DNA of 64,000 nt from an uncultured Collinsella sp. (GCA_959019775.1 CAUEPS010000011.1:4085-68084); one strand, 5' to 3'. Shown: positions 1-8,656, counted from the first letter of the stretch. Numbers and translations are program-made. The notes: generated by a model not told the origin, from the letters alone.

Positions 1-281
1 TAACCGTCGCCATACGAAAAGCCCTGGTTATAGTTGCCATGGCTCTCGTACTTGGTAAAGTACTTCATCTCATCGGTCACGTTGACAAACGAAACACCCT
101 GAACCGACCTCAGCACGCCCGAGAAAGACTGCTGGGTGTACAGGCCCTTATCGATATCGGTGGCATCCGAGGCAACGCCCGGCGTGGGCTCCTCGGCTAT
201 AGCGGTTGCGGGTGCGGCAACGGCACCAAACGAAAGCGCCAGCGTCAGGCCCGCAACAATAGCGGAATGCTTGGGTTGCAT
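1..281 (-). CDS. Secreted protein, N-terminal part only
   Basis: The gene runs off the left edge of the window, so only the first 93 residues are visible. They open with a clear Sec signal peptide: a short basic start, a hydrophobic stretch of about 15 residues, then an A-x-A type cleavage site near residues 27-29. The mature part is acidic at first and then contains YESHGNYNQGFSYGDG around residues 78-93, a pattern I associate with secreted lysozyme- or chitosanase-like domains, though too little is visible to assign an enzyme. The ATG at 281 follows a strong GGAGG ribosome site. It is transcribed leftward and has no visible operon partner. Confidence 0.7.
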   Translation of the reverse strand, partial: MQPKHSAIVAGLTLALSFGAVAAPATAIAEEPTPGVASDATDIDKGLYTQQSFSGVLRSVQGVSFVNVTDEMKYFTKYESHGNYNQGFSYGDG

Positions 282-407
282 ACATCCTCCCTGCATTGGT
301 GTGGTTAAAGTGCAGTTTGCAAAGATGGATTCAGTATTACAGCTCCCCGTTTGTTGCACAACAACCCATCGGTAAACGGCAACAACCCTCCGCGAAATCT
401 TAAGGAA

Positions 408-827
408 TTAAACAAACTGGTCGTCGGGCGCCAGCAGAAGCTCGCCGTAACGCTCCATCAGGCCGTCCCTCAACTGACAGAAAGCGGGGATATAGACGTT
501 CAAGATGCGCTGAATCAAATCTTGAGCAAGCTTGTTGTCATAAATATGAACGTTCGTGTTACGGTCTCTGAGCATATCTAGCCAGGCCGCCTCATCAATA
601 AAGTCGTAGAATCGGTAGGACTCCTTCAAGATGGCACGAGGAGACCCCGACGCGGCAAGCGTGGCGCCCTCATACTCGAGCAGACGCTTAAGGAGCGTAA
701 TTGAGATACCGAAAACCTGCTCATAGATATATGCACATCCGGAGACAACATAGTCGTTATCGAAATCTTGGAATCGAGCTGTCTCTAGCAGTGCCAGACG
801 CGAATCAAAGGCTTCGTACGACTTCAC
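408..827 (-). CDS. HepT/HI0074-family HEPN protein (toxin-like), no antitoxin partner
   Basis: This 139-residue all-helical protein resembles the HI0074 'nucleotidyltransferase substrate-binding' group, now known as HEPN toxins of the HepT-MntA type. HepT proteins are RNases that use an Rx4HxY motif. The motif is intact here as R89, H94 and Y96, and Y96 corresponds to the tyrosine that the MntA partner modifies. The start is a GTG at 827, 12 bases after the stop of the Rrf2 gene, so the two may be co-transcribed. No MntA-type nucleotidyltransferase gene is adjacent. It may be an orphan toxin, a domesticated RNA-binding HEPN protein, or a HEPN protein with a distant partner. The family call is fairly firm and the activity is inferred. 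Confidence 0.7.
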   Translation of the reverse strand: MKSYEAFDSRLALLETARFQDFDNDYVVSGCAYIYEQVFGISITLLKRLLEYEGATLAASGSPRAILKESYRFYDFIDEAAWLDMLRDRNTNVHIYDNKLAQDLIQRILNVYIPAFCQLRDGLMERYGELLLAPDDQFV

Positions 828-839
828 GAAAGCCAGCCC

Positions 840-1271
840 CTACAGCTTAATGTCAAAGTTGATCTCGGGGACGGCGGCTAGGTCGGCCAGCGTCACGCCG
901 TCGACGTACTTTTCGATTACATCGTCCAGGCCGCGCCAGAACTTGACCGTTGAGCACAGGTCACTACGGGTGCAGCTGTTGTCGATGCCATCGCACGCCA
1001 CCGGGGCCGTGCTGCCCTCGACGGCACGCAAGATGTCGCCGGCACGCACTTCGGCCGGGTCCTTGGCCATCATGTAGCCGCCGCCCTTGCCGCGCACGCT
1101 CTTAAGCAGGCCCGCCTTCATAAGCGGACGAACCAGCTGCTCCAAATACTTTTGTGAGATATGCTCTCGGTCGGCGACCTCGCGCAGGGCGATCTTGCCC
1201 TCGGCGTCGCCCAACGCCGCGATATAGATCATCAGTCGGAGGGCATAGCGGCCCTTAGAAGAAATGAGCAT
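840..1271 (-). CDS. Rrf2/IscR-family iron-sulfur regulator
   Basis: This 143-residue protein is a winged-helix regulator of the Rrf2 family. The N-terminal part carries the typical ISSKGRYALR start and the helix-turn-helix with ISQKYLEQ near residues 38-45. Three cysteines, C93, C100 and C106, sit where IscR-like proteins bind a [2Fe-2S] cluster. It is transcribed divergently from sufC with about 180 bp between them, the standard place for the repressor of a suf operon. I chose the ATG at 1271 because a GGTAGG ribosome site precedes it; an upstream in-frame start would add 18 unlike residues. It probably senses cluster status and represses the suf genes, and perhaps itself, through the dyad at 1344-1367. 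Confidence 0.88.
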   Translation of the reverse strand: MLISSKGRYALRLMIYIAALGDAEGKIALREVADREHISQKYLEQLVRPLMKAGLLKSVRGKGGGYMMAKDPAEVRAGDILRAVEGSTAPVACDGIDNSCTRSDLCSTVKFWRGLDDVIEKYVDGVTLADLAAVPEINFDIKL

Positions 1272-1343
1272 ACCTACCCTTCCATAACGCTGGGGACAAG
1301 CACTGCCGATGAATTTGTCCCACAATCTGAAAAGTCGAGTGGA

Positions 1344-1388
1344 TTAGTCGGGTTTTCCCTTGACTAACGCCGAACCCATAGTAACTTT
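1344..1388 (+). promoter_or_regulatory. suf promoter with overlapping dyad (possible Rrf2 operator)
   Basis: TTAGTC (1344-1349) and GACTAA (1362-1367) form an inverted pair around a GGG-TTTT-CCC centre. The right arm overlaps a TTGACT hexamer (1360-1365) that would serve as the -35 box. A weak -10 such as TAACTT follows about 16 bases later. IscR-type operators in other bacteria contain the same GACTAA half-site. Binding is inferred from position and half-site only. Confidence 0.45.
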
Positions 1389-1451
1389 ATTCCGAGAAGA
1401 TTCCTAGGGTTTCGTACACCCGTGAGTACACCATATACAGAGAGGAAGAGC

Positions 1452-2252
1452 ATGAGCGCAAATCCGCTGCTTTCCATCGAGGGCCTCACCGCCTCTGTGG
1501 ACGAGAAGACCATCCTCCACAACGTCAACCTCAACGTCGCCGCCGGCGAGACCCACGTGCTGATGGGCCCCAACGGCGCCGGCAAGTCCACCCTCGGCCA
1601 CCTGGTCATGGGCGACCCAGTCTATACCGTCAATGACGGCCGCATCGTCTTTGACGGCCAGGACATCACCGAGCTCACCACCGACAAGCGTTCGCGCGCC
1701 GGCCTGTTCCTGAGCTTCCAGGCACCGGTCGAGATCCCCGGCGTGCCGCTGTCAAGCTTTTTGCGCGCCAGCATCGCCGGCCGCCCCGGCCTGGAGATGA
1801 AGGGCAAGGAATTCCGCCGTCGCGTCAAGGAGCTCGCAGCCGAGCTCAACATGGATACCGCCTACCTCAACCGCGAGTTGGGCGTGGGCTTCTCGGGCGG
1901 CGAGAAAAAGAAGGTCGAGATGCTCCAGCTCCTGCTGCTGCAGCCCAAGCTCGCCATTCTGGACGAAACCGACTCCGGCCTGGACGTCGACGCGCTTTCC
2001 ACCGTCAGCCACGGTATGGACGCCTACCGCAAGAGCTGCGACGGCTCCATGCTCATCATCACGCATAACACGCGCATCCTGGAGCACCTGGATGTCGACC
2101 GCGTCCACGTTATGGTCAAGGGCCATATCGTGCGCGAGGACGACGCCTCGCTGATCCCCTGGATCGACAAGAACGGTTTTGAGACCTTCGAGCGCGAGGC
2201 CGCCGAGCAGCGCGCCCAGGCCGAGGCCGCCGCTGCCGAGCAGCAGGCGTAA
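1452..2252 (+). CDS. sufC: SUF complex ABC-type ATPase SufC
   Basis: This 266-residue ABC ATPase is the energy-providing part of the SufBCD scaffold that builds iron-sulfur clusters in the cytosol. Walker A is GPNGAGKST at residues 39-47, the signature is FSGGEKKKVE, and Walker B ends in DETDSGLD, a form typical of SufC. Its length is normal for the family. I chose the ATG at 1452 because GAGGAAGAG lies just upstream; an earlier in-frame GTG lacks a ribosome site. It is the first gene of sufCBDSU, read away from the Rrf2 repressor, with 12 bases to sufB. The C-terminus has an Ala/Glu-rich tail. Confidence 0.96.
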   Translation: MSANPLLSIEGLTASVDEKTILHNVNLNVAAGETHVLMGPNGAGKSTLGHLVMGDPVYTVNDGRIVFDGQDITELTTDKRSRAGLFLSFQAPVEIPGVPLSSFLRASIAGRPGLEMKGKEFRRRVKELAAELNMDTAYLNRELGVGFSGGEKKKVEMLQLLLLQPKLAILDETDSGLDVDALSTVSHGMDAYRKSCDGSMLIITHNTRILEHLDVDRVHVMVKGHIVREDDASLIPWIDKNGFETFEREAAEQRAQAEAAAAEQQA

Positions 2253-2264
2253 AGGGGCGACGCA

Positions 2265-3677
2265 ATGACCAAGAACCGCACCGAGGTCGCGGACATCGAC
2301 CGCAGCCTCTACGACTTCACCTATGGTGAGGAGGGTTTCGAGCGCCTCGACGCCGGCATCACGCCCGACATCGTGCGCGAGATCAGCGCCAAAAAGGAAG
2401 AGCCGCAGTGGATGCTCGACCTGCGCCTCAAGTCCCTCGAGATCTTTAACCGCTTCCCGGATCCGACGTGGGGTCCCTCCATCGAGGGCCTGGACATGGA
2501 CAACATCGTCACCTACGTCAAGCCCAACACTGACCAAAAGCACGACTGGGAGTCGGTGCCCGACGACATCAAGAACACCTTTGAGCGCCTGGGCATCCCC
2601 GAGGCCGAGCGCAGCTACCTGGCGGGCGTCGGCGCGCAGTACGACTCCGAGCTGGTCTACCACAACATGCAGGACACCGCGTCCAAGATGGGCATCGTCT
2701 ACTCCGGCATCGAGGAGGCCCTGCACGACCCGCAGTGGGAGCCGCTCATCCACGAGAAGTTTATGACGCTCATCCCGCCCACCGACCACAAGTTTGCGGC
2801 CCTGCACGGCGCTGTGTGGTCGGGCGGCTCGTTTGTCTACGTGCCCAAGGGCACCAAGCTCGACTTCCCGCTGCAGAGCTACTTCCGCCTCAACGCTAAG
2901 GGCGCCGGCCAGTTTGAGCACACGCTCATCATCGTCGAGGACGACGCCGACCTGCACTTTATCGAGGGCTGCTCCGCACCCAAGTACAACGTGGCCAACC
3001 TCCACGCCGGCGCTGTGGAGCTCTTTGTGGGCAAGCGCGCACACCTGCGCTACTCGACCATCGAAAACTGGTCCAAGAACATGTACAACCTCAACACCAA
3101 GCGTGCGCGCGTGGACGAAGACGGCGACATCGAGTGGATCAGTGGCTCCTTCGGCAGCCACGTGGGTTACCTCTACCCTATGAGCGTGCTCAACGGCCGC
3201 CGCGCCCGCTCGAGCTTTACCGGCATCACCTTTGCCGGCGCCGGCCAGAACCTCGATACCGGCTGCAAGGTCGTGCTCAACGCGCCCGAGACCTCGGCGA
3301 CCGTAGAGACCAAGGGCATCTCCAAGAGCGGCGGCATCCAGACCTTCCGCAGCTCCATCGTGGCCACGCCTAAGGCCGAGGGTTCCAAGGCAACCGTAAG
3401 CTGCCAGTCGCTCATGCTCGATGACCAGAGCCGCTCCGACACCATCCCCGCCATGGACATCCGCGCCAAGAACGTCGACATCGGCCACGAGGCCACCATC
3501 GGCCGCATCGGCGACGATAAGGTGTTCTACCTGATGAGCCGCGGCATCTCGGAGGAAGAGGCCCGCACCATGATCGTCAACGGCTTTGCCAACCCGGTCT
3601 CCAAGGAGCTGCCGCTTGAGTACGCCGTCGAGATGAACAACCTGATCAAGCTCGAGATGGAAGGAGCGATCGGATAA
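2265..3677 (+). CDS. sufB: SUF complex scaffold subunit SufB
   Basis: SufB, 470 residues, is the scaffold on which the nascent cluster is assembled, in complex with SufC and SufD. The right-handed beta-helix core and the family's C-terminal block are present. That block includes the SCQSLMLDDQSRSDT segment and GHEATIGRIGDDKVFYLMSRG near the end, which holds the conserved histidine of the SufB-SufD interface. Length and domain content are normal. Its stop codon overlaps the sufD start by one base (TAATG), so the two genes are translationally coupled. Confidence 0.97.
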   Translation: MTKNRTEVADIDRSLYDFTYGEEGFERLDAGITPDIVREISAKKEEPQWMLDLRLKSLEIFNRFPDPTWGPSIEGLDMDNIVTYVKPNTDQKHDWESVPDDIKNTFERLGIPEAERSYLAGVGAQYDSELVYHNMQDTASKMGIVYSGIEEALHDPQWEPLIHEKFMTLIPPTDHKFAALHGAVWSGGSFVYVPKGTKLDFPLQSYFRLNAKGAGQFEHTLIIVEDDADLHFIEGCSAPKYNVANLHAGAVELFVGKRAHLRYSTIENWSKNMYNLNTKRARVDEDGDIEWISGSFGSHVGYLYPMSVLNGRRARSSFTGITFAGAGQNLDTGCKVVLNAPETSATVETKGISKSGGIQTFRSSIVATPKAEGSKATVSCQSLMLDDQSRSDTIPAMDIRAKNVDIGHEATIGRIGDDKVFYLMSRGISEEEARTMIVNGFANPVSKELPLEYAVEMNNLIKLEMEGAIG

Positions 3678-5056
3678 TGAAACAGGAAACCAACACGCCG
3701 AACGCATTTACGTCATCCGAGCTTCTGCAGTGCGACGTATCGGGAGCGACGAGCCCGACGACGCGTACTAAAGGTACGCGAGGAGGGTCGGAGCCCCGAG
3801 ACGGCGTGCTGCAGGAGATCGGGGGCGTCAATGCGATGCCTGCCGCCACTTGGGGTTGGCTCAAGATGAACCAGACCAAGCTCGAGCTTTCGGACGAACT
3901 TGCTGCCGCCCCCGCCGAGGCCGTTGAGGTCGAGGGCCTGGACGAGCAGTTTGCCGGCTCGGACGACGCCTTCGACGCCGCCATGGACGCCATGGCCGAG
4001 CGTTTCCCCGAGCGCCGTGCCGCCGCCCCCGGTGATGCCGCTGATCGCGCCCGCATCACGCCCGAGACCGAGCTCGACGTACCCGCCACCTCCGTCTACC
4101 AGGCCGGCGCAATCAAACTCGAGGAGGAGCTCTCCCCCGCCGAGGCCTTCGAGACCGGCATGGGCGAGGCTGCCTACACCTACCTGGCCGGCCACGCTAC
4201 CAAGCGCATCGTCATCGATGTGCCCGCGTACCAGCACGCCACGGTTACTGTGCGCGTGAGCGGCGTCGACGCAGCGGCTGCGATTGCCGCCATCGACGTC
4301 GTCGCCCGCCCGCAGGCAACGCTCGACCTGCAGATCGCCCTAGACTCCCCCGTTGCCGGCGAGGGCGTCGTGGGTTCCGTGCTGCGCGTGTGCGCCCACG
4401 AGTACGCCACCGTCAACGTGACCTGCACGCAGACGCTCGACGACAGCTGGATCGCGCTCGATGACACCGGCCTATTCCTGGACGAGGGCGCGCGCGTCAA
4501 CGTACAGCACACCATCCTGGGTGCCGGCGCCAGCGCCACCGGCCTCGCTGGCGACCTGCTGGGCGACACCGCCAAGGTGACGATCGATACCGACTACCTG
4601 GGTGCCCGCGAGCAGGTGCGCGACTTTAACTACGAGCTGCGCCACCGCGGCCGCAAGACCGAGTGCGAGATCGACGCCAACGGCGTGCTGACTGGAACGT
4701 CCAAGAAGGTCTACCGCGGCACCATCGACCTCGTGCACGGCTGCAAGGGCGCCACCGGCACCGAGCGCGAAACGGTGCTTTTGGCCAACAAGGGCGTCGA
4801 CAACAAGACCGTTCCCGTCATCCTATGCGACGAGGACGACGTCGCCGGCAACCACGGCGCCACCATCGGCCACGTCCGCGACGAGCAGCTGTTCTACCTC
4901 GCCTGCCGCGGCCTTGACCAAAACGCCGCCGAGGATCTGTTCATCCGCGCCAAGCTGGAGGACGCCGCGCTTTCCGCCACCGATGAGCGCACCCGCGCCG
5001 CCGTCGTCCGCCTGGGCAACAACCTGATCGATAACTTTGAAGAGGAGCTCGCATGA
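3677..5056 (+). CDS. sufD: SUF complex subunit SufD with an unusual N-terminal arm
   Basis: This 459-residue SufB-like beta-helix protein completes the SufBCD complex and is needed for iron entry in characterised systems. The C-terminal block GNHGATIGHVRDEQLFYLACRG matches SufD. The family-like part seems to begin near residue 53 (MPAATWGWLK). Residues from about 13 to 50 are low in complexity and are encoded by a 90-bp imperfect palindrome (3725-3814) that keeps the frame open. The first ATG overlaps the sufB stop and is the natural coupled start, but a start at 3835 inside the arm cannot be excluded. It overlaps sufS by four bases. Confidence 0.92.
   Translation: MKQETNTPNAFTSSELLQCDVSGATSPTTRTKGTRGGSEPRDGVLQEIGGVNAMPAATWGWLKMNQTKLELSDELAAAPAEAVEVEGLDEQFAGSDDAFDAAMDAMAERFPERRAAAPGDAADRARITPETELDVPATSVYQAGAIKLEEELSPAEAFETGMGEAAYTYLAGHATKRIVIDVPAYQHATVTVRVSGVDAAAAIAAIDVVARPQATLDLQIALDSPVAGEGVVGSVLRVCAHEYATVNVTCTQTLDDSWIALDDTGLFLDEGARVNVQHTILGAGASATGLAGDLLGDTAKVTIDTDYLGAREQVRDFNYELRHRGRKTECEIDANGVLTGTSKKVYRGTIDLVHGCKGATGTERETVLLANKGVDNKTVPVILCDEDDVAGNHGATIGHVRDEQLFYLACRGLDQNAAEDLFIRAKLEDAALSATDERTRAAVVRLGNNLIDNFEEELA
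3725..3814. repeat. Imperfect 90-bp palindrome inside the sufD N-terminus
   Basis: The outer ends are CTGCAG on both sides. The centre is a perfect seven-pair stem CGCGTAC/GTACGCG (3762-3768 and 3774-3780) around TAAAG, and the flanks between pair only in part. Two direct GAGCCC blocks lie either side of the centre. The element keeps the sufD frame open and could form a strong hairpin in the mRNA just after the coupled start. Confidence 0.7.
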
Positions 5057-6378
5057 TCGATACCGAGCACGTAAAATGCGATACCTGTACCGCCCCCGAG
5101 CCCATGGAGCTCGACGCCAGCGACGAGGCTTCGCGCGGCTGGCCCACCGTGGATATAGAGACTAATCCCTACAAGGCGCAGTTCCCGCTGTTCCAGCAGC
5201 ATCCCGAGATCGCCTTCCTCGATAGCGCCGCCACCGCGCAGCGCCCCGCCTGCGTGCTCGACGCCGAGCGCGACTTCTACCAGCGCATGAACGCCAACCC
5301 CCTGCGCGGCCTGTACTCGCTGTCCGTCGAGGCCACCGATGCCATCGCGAAGGTCCGCCAGCAGATCGCCGACCTCATCGGCGCCGCCCAGGCCAACGAA
5401 GTCGTCTTCACCCGCAACACCAGCGAGTCGCTCAACCTGGTCGCCAAGAGCTTTGCGCCCACGGTACTGGAGCCCGGTGACGAGGTCGTCATCACCATCA
5501 TGGAGCACCACTCCAACCTGATCCCGTGGCAGCAGGTCTGCCGCGAGACCGGCGCCAAGCTCGTCTACCTCTACCCCACCAAGACCGGACAGCTCACCAC
5601 CGAGGAGGTTCTGGGCAAGGTGGGTCCCAAGACCAAGATTCTGGCCGTGGGTCAGGTCTCCAACGTGCTAGGCGTCGAGAACCCGGTCAAGAACCTCGGC
5701 AAGCTCGTGCACAAGTACGGCGGCTATCTGGTCGTCGACGGCGCGCAGTCGCTGCCGCACATGCCGGTCAACGTGGCCGATCTGGGCGCCGACTTCTTTG
5801 CCTTTAGCGCACACAAGGCCATGGGTCCCATGGGCATTGGCGTGCTGTGGGGCAAGATGGACCTGCTCAACGCCATGCCGCCCATGCTCACTGGTGGCGA
5901 AATGATCGACTCGGTTACCGAGCAGGACGCCGTCTGGGCGCCCGTTCCCGAGAAGTTTGAGGCCGGCACGCAGGACGCTGCCGGCATCTTCGCCACAGGT
6001 GCGGCGCTTAACTACCTCGTCAACACCGTTGGCTACGAAAACATCCAGGCCCGCGAGCAGGCACTCGTCCACTACCTTATGGGCGAGCTCATGCAGCTCG
6101 ACTTTGTCCAGATCATCGGCTCCATCTACTGGGACAACCATCACGGCGTCGTCAGCTTTAACGTCAAGGGTATCCACCCGCACGACGTCGCGAGCATCAT
6201 GGACATGGACGGCGTCTGCATCCGCGCCGGTCACCACTGCGCGCAGCCGCTGCTTACCTGGCTGGGAGTCGAGAACCTCGCCTGCTGCCGCGCCAGCGTG
6301 GCCTTCTACAACGACAAGGCCGACATCGACAAGTTCATCGCCGGCCTGCATCACGTTTGGAGCACGTTCAATGGGTAA
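5053..6378 (+). CDS. sufS: Cysteine desulfurase SufS
   Basis: This is a group II cysteine desulfurase of 441 residues. It takes sulfur from L-cysteine as a persulfide and passes it to SufU and the SufBCD scaffold. The PLP-binding lysine is in FSAHKAMGPMG, and the catalytic cysteine is in RAGHHCAQPLL. An extra N-terminal segment of about 35 residues with two close cysteines (HVKCDTC) precedes the fold, which begins near NPYKAQFPLF. The start overlaps the sufD stop (ATGA) and the end overlaps sufU by eight bases, so the three are translated together. Confidence 0.96.
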   Translation: MIDTEHVKCDTCTAPEPMELDASDEASRGWPTVDIETNPYKAQFPLFQQHPEIAFLDSAATAQRPACVLDAERDFYQRMNANPLRGLYSLSVEATDAIAKVRQQIADLIGAAQANEVVFTRNTSESLNLVAKSFAPTVLEPGDEVVITIMEHHSNLIPWQQVCRETGAKLVYLYPTKTGQLTTEEVLGKVGPKTKILAVGQVSNVLGVENPVKNLGKLVHKYGGYLVVDGAQSLPHMPVNVADLGADFFAFSAHKAMGPMGIGVLWGKMDLLNAMPPMLTGGEMIDSVTEQDAVWAPVPEKFEAGTQDAAGIFATGAALNYLVNTVGYENIQAREQALVHYLMGELMQLDFVQIIGSIYWDNHHGVVSFNVKGIHPHDVASIMDMDGVCIRAGHHCAQPLLTWLGVENLACCRASVAFYNDKADIDKFIAGLHHVWSTFNG

Positions 6379-6805
6379 TCTCTACACCTCCACCACGTTT
6401 ATGGAGCACAACTCGCACCCCGACTACAAGTACGAGATGGATGCCCCCACGCACGAGCACGACGGCATCAACCCCAGCTGCGGTGACGAACTCACCCTGC
6501 AGCTGCGTGTCGAGAACAACGTAATCGAGGAGGCCTCGTTTACCGGTCACGGCTGCGCCATCAGCCAGGCCAGCGCCGACATCATGGCCGACCTCATCAC
6601 TGGCGAGACAGTCGAGGAGGCTCGTCGCCTGGCGGGGCTCTTCCTCGCCATGATCCGCGGCGAGCAGCTCTCCGAGGAGGACCTGGAAGATCTGGACGAG
6701 GCTGCCCAGCTTCAGGACATCTCGCACATGCCCGCCCGCGTCAAGTGCGCCGAGCTCGCTTGGCGCACCCTCGACGGTATGCTCGAGGGGCAAGCTAACC
6801 AGTAG
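6371..6805 (+). CDS. sufU: SufU zinc-dependent sulfur-transfer protein
   Basis: This 144-residue IscU-fold protein is the Gram-positive partner of SufS and accepts persulfide sulfur at a zinc site. The ligands expected for SufU are present: C37 and D39 (NPSCGD), C62 (GHGCAIS) and a late cysteine in RVKCAELAW. The insertion between the second and third cysteines that separates SufU from IscU is also present. It begins inside the end of sufS and is the last gene of the operon, followed 30 bases later by a strong terminator. Confidence 0.95.
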   Translation: MGNLYTSTTFMEHNSHPDYKYEMDAPTHEHDGINPSCGDELTLQLRVENNVIEEASFTGHGCAISQASADIMADLITGETVEEARRLAGLFLAMIRGEQLSEEDLEDLDEAAQLQDISHMPARVKCAELAWRTLDGMLEGQANQ

Positions 6806-6835
6806 CGGATGCCCCGAATCCAAGGATTTTGATTG

Positions 6836-6868
6836 CCGAGCCGCCCGATACGGGCGGCTCGGTTTTTT
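6836..6868 (+). terminator. Terminator of the suf operon
   Basis: A perfect twelve-pair GC-rich stem with a three-base loop is followed by TTTTTT. It lies 30 bases after the sufU stop. Confidence 0.93.
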
Positions 6869-7460
6869 CATAACGAGCGCACACAGCCCACAAGTCCGAA
6901 GCTCAGTCTGTCATTTATCGCACGGCCAACCGCAAACACGAGCGTTTTCCACCGTACCAAAGGCTTGCGACAGGGCCACAGGCACGCCAAGTAAAGCGCC
7001 AAGCCCCGTCCTGCAGGGTTCCGGCTCGCCTCACGCCTACCGCGGACGGGTCCCATAGGGTGCGGCGTGCATTTTTTCGAGTATTCTGCACGCCAAGTCG
7101 TGTGCATACGCGTCGGAAACGTTAATCAACATCTCCGGTCGCCTTTATATTGCGTTTTAGAACAGGTATCGCGGCCTCAGGGGGCGCAAACATGAGCTTC
7201 GGGGGCACATCGGCAGGCATAAAAAGCTTCGGGGCCCGTATGTTGCAATATTGCGGCGGTGCCGACAGCACCACGATGCTGAAAACTCCGCTTTTTGCAC
7301 GGCACAAACGGGGGTAGGCACGGGCAAAACCGAGCTGAGGCGTTATTTTATGCAAGACGGCGATCGTTCTATGCAAATCAAGAAGTGCTGTTACCGTATC
7401 AAGCTCCGAGAACAGTGGTTGTGGCGTATGGGCGACCCCAGCTGCGGTGCCCGGGCGGCC
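6869..7460. other. Gene-free stretch between sufU and a degenerate transposase
   Basis: I see no convincing gene in these 590 bases; the short open frames lack ribosome sites and family features. An inverted repeat GGCGTGCA/TGCACGCC (7064-7071 and 7087-7094) encloses TTTTTTCGAGTATTC. A similar string, TGCATTTTATCGAATACTCT, occurs upstream of the CarD-like gene near 23990, which suggests a dispersed short repeat. Confidence 0.5.
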
Positions 7461-8264
7461 CTACACCACGTTTCCGCCAGTCCTCACCGCCGTTCGCGCA
7501 CGGGCGCGCACAATACGAGAAACGGTGCTTTTGCCAATCCCCGTATACCGCTCAATCTGGCGCACCGTAAACCCGGCATCGTGCAATCCGAGAATAACGA
7601 TATTGCGCTGCGCCGGCGGTGCAGCTTTAACCCCGTGGAGCGGAACCCCGAGTCCCTTCGCCAATTTATCGGCAAAGGCGTGTCGCTCCCACTCCGCCTC
7701 TTTCATATCGCACGGCGCTGGCTCGCTGTCGTTGGGCGTCGAAAGCGAATGGGCAATAAAGCCCTCGGCAGAACCAAAAAGCTCAAGAACGCAAGAAGGA
7801 TAGGAAAATCCCCTCGTCATATCGTTGTCATAGGCCCGTAGATACTCGGCAAAGCTGCTCCACGGATAGCGCTCAATCAGAGCAATACCCGCCTCCTGCG
7901 GACCAGCGTGTACAGAGCGAATAGCCTCCATCACCTGCCAGTCGGTATCGAGCGAACGTCGCTCAAAACGCTCACGAAACAAGCAGCCCGCGCGCCCAGT
8001 GCGCTTATTAAACCGACGAGCATACGTCAACAGCAGCCGCTGCATGGCCGCGCTCATTTCGTCCTCGTAATCCAAAAGCACCAGATCCACGTGGCCGCCC
8101 ATGAGACACCACGCCACAATCGTCACCCGGGTATCGCGGCAGCACTCACGCATCAGTTCCAGGAACTCCCAGCGATCCGCATCGTTCTCAAAGATCAGTT
8201 GCTTGCCTGTACCGCGGGCACGAACATGGTAAAAACCGGTGATCGTTTTCCAAACGCGCTGCAT
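7461..8264 (-). CDS. Degenerate REP-associated (Y1, IS200-like) transposase homologue
   Basis: This 267-residue protein belongs to the Y1 transposase family of the REP-associated type: a catalytic core of about 140 residues, then a C-terminal helix-turn-helix (FTVRQIERYTGIGKSTVSR). Key positions are changed compared with the intact copy at 24950. The HUH motif reads H58-V-D60 instead of H-x-H. The segment that carries the likely nucleophilic tyrosine in the other copy (RYIHLNPQKAG) reads RSVHAGPQEAG here, so the tyrosine is a serine. The frame is nevertheless intact. The ATG at 8264 follows an AGGGAG site. It may be a dying transposase or a domesticated DNA-binding protein without strand-transfer activity. 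Confidence 0.8.
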   Translation of the reverse strand: MQRVWKTITGFYHVRARGTGKQLIFENDADRWEFLELMRECCRDTRVTIVAWCLMGGHVDLVLLDYEDEMSAAMQRLLLTYARRFNKRTGRAGCLFRERFERRSLDTDWQVMEAIRSVHAGPQEAGIALIERYPWSSFAEYLRAYDNDMTRGFSYPSCVLELFGSAEGFIAHSLSTPNDSEPAPCDMKEAEWERHAFADKLAKGLGVPLHGVKAAPPAQRNIVILGLHDAGFTVRQIERYTGIGKSTVSRIVRARARTAVRTGGNVV

Positions 8265-8485
8265 GACGCTCCCTTCGCCGGGATCTGCTTGCCATCCAAT
8301 ACAGCACGATTGAAGCGCGCCATCAAAACATTCACGCAAAATGGCACCCGCCAACGGTAAAAGGCGGTAAACCGACGGCGAACGGCAACATAGCCACAGG
8401 TCAGGCAACGCAGCCTTGCCAAACCCTCGACCAAAAATGACCCCCTACAACGTATCGCATGATCGCAAACAGCCTAGTTAAATCG

Positions 8486-8562
8486 TTTCAATTGAAAGTT
8501 CCGCGCATCTCGCTACGAAAACTGAGCCGTTCGCCGAATATTCCGTGCATTTCGCGGTATTA
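8486..8562 (+). promoter_or_regulatory. Probable promoter region of the scaffold/GGGtGRT operon
   Basis: A perfect 12-bp palindrome TTTCAATTGAAA lies at 8486-8497. A good -10 hexamer, TATTAT, occurs near 8557. No clear -35 box is seen. The remaining bases from 8265 to 8656 hold nothing else I can name. Confidence 0.3.
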
Positions 8563-8656
8563 TAGGGGCTGCATGTCATGTCCCTTTCGAAGGGTCGCCC
8601 GGCAATCGCCAGCCACGACCCCCAGACGGGACGCCAACACGATAGAGAGGAGAGGC

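Noticed and set aside
1752..3707. A 651-residue open frame opposite sufC/sufB
   Set aside because: It mirrors the strongly coding suf genes, shows only a His/Val/Leu/Gly-rich composition typical of GC-rich antisense frames, and has no ribosome site.
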